A stretch of DNA of 25,633 nucleotides from CAZEDU01 sp964511185. GTDB lineage: Bacteria > Myxococcota > Myxococcia > Myxococcales > Myxococcaceae. The stretch is from positions 1 to 25,633 of the forward strand of contig CAZEDU010000073.1 of NCBI GenBank assembly GCA_964511185.1, in the 5' to 3' direction. The notes under the pieces are model-generated. The model was not told where the DNA came from. It did not search any database and saw nothing but the letters and a program-made list of their open reading frames with translations. The position numbers were made by a program, and so were the translations under genes. This document shows positions 25,270 to 25,633 of the stretch, piece by piece (within the stretch, counting starts at the first letter, position 1; each line of letters starts with the position of its first letter).

Positions 25270-25633
25270 GTGAACAAGGCATTTCTCGAGCATTTGGACG
25301 GGCAGCTCGCGGGGCTCCGCGAGAGCGGGCTGTTCAAGAACGAGCGGATCATCACCTCGCCACAGCGCGCGGCCATTCGCGTGGAGGGCGGCCGCGAGGT
25401 CCTGAACTTCTGCGCCAACAACTACCTGGGCCTGGCGGATCACCCGTCGCTGATCAAGGCGGCCCAAGGCGCGCTCGAGAGCCACGGCTTCGGCATGTCC
25501 TCGGTGCGCTTCATCTGCGGCACCCAGGACCTGCACAAGGCGCTCGAGAAGCGGCTCTCGTCGTTCCTGGGCACTGAAGACACCATCCTCTACTCGTCGT
25601 GCTTCGACGCGAACGGCGGGCTCTTCGAGACGC
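25270..25633 (+). CDS. kbl: Glycine C-acetyltransferase (2-amino-3-ketobutyrate CoA ligase), 3'-truncated by the window edge
   Basis: This PLP enzyme of the alpha-oxoamine synthase family cleaves 2-amino-3-oxobutyrate with CoA to glycine and acetyl-CoA in threonine breakdown. The frame is open from GTG 25270 to the window end (121 residues of about 395). Seen: LNFCANNYLGLADHPSLIKAA, GFGMSSVRFICGTQDLHKALE and LSSFLGTEDTILYSSCFDANGGLFET, characteristic of Kbl rather than BioF or HemA. No strong Shine-Dalgarno precedes the GTG, and no in-frame ATG is available upstream. The catalytic Lys lies beyond the window. Confidence 0.94.
   Translation, partial: MNKAFLEHLDGQLAGLRESGLFKNERIITSPQRAAIRVEGGREVLNFCANNYLGLADHPSLIKAAQGALESHGFGMSSVRFICGTQDLHKALEKRLSSFLGTEDTILYSSCFDANGGLFET

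Overview
This is a very GC-rich chromosomal segment with tightly packed genes. It most likely comes from the Myxococcota (a deltaproteobacterial-type genome). The support is: a transmembrane Ser/Thr kinase with a Pro/Ala-rich linker, a lipoprotein with an Asn tract, an exported LPMO-like protein of the type I associate with Sorangium, carrying a MYXO-CTERM-like tail, and several myxobacterial-style hypothetical proteins. The assignment rests on family knowledge and style, not on a marker gene. No rRNA, tRNA, CRISPR, integrase or transposase gene was seen, and no stretch over 300 bases lacks a gene.

Layout. 1-5384: the 3' part of nadA, a small zinc-finger-like protein, a methyltransferase, a small exported Cys-rich protein, a polytopic membrane protein and an unrecognised protein. 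5391-5462: a short repeat element. 5464-10117 (minus): a probable operon of lipoprotein, enoyl-CoA hydratase, 3-hydroxyacyl-CoA dehydrogenase and Ser/Thr kinase; the kinase appears to start at AUU. 10240-14079 (plus): a probable operon of MDR dehydrogenase, PcaF/PaaJ-type thiolase, a second crotonase and a frameshifted glycerophosphodiesterase. 14109-19655: a purine (ureide) catabolism block. A CitE-like DUF6986 protein on the plus strand faces a minus-strand operon puuD-allB-alc-uraD-uraH covering urate to ureidoglycolate. 19805-20979: an exported LPMO-like protein and a small LPD28-like protein. 20976-24924: boxR divergent from boxC-boxB (aerobic benzoyl-CoA epoxidation and ring cleavage), with a TGCA-repeat operator between them. 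24936 to the end: a small membrane protein and the 5' part of kbl.

How the genes may work together. BoxB and BoxC open the benzoyl-CoA ring, and that pathway ends at 3-oxoadipyl-CoA. The two crotonases, the hydroxyacyl-CoA dehydrogenase and the PcaF/PaaJ-like thiolase about 9-15 kb away are the enzyme types needed for the last steps. boxA, boxD and benzoate-CoA ligase are not in the window. The purine operon uses the membrane urate hydroxylase PuuD rather than soluble uricase, but this PuuD lacks the usual cytochrome c domain.

The most unusual points are a family of GGGGACWGTCCCC palindromes at three loci (one pair inserted in frame inside allantoinase), the AUU start with a perfect Shine-Dalgarno on the kinase, the frameshift in the glycerophosphodiesterase catalytic motif, and the BoxR operator with an apparently near-leaderless boxR.
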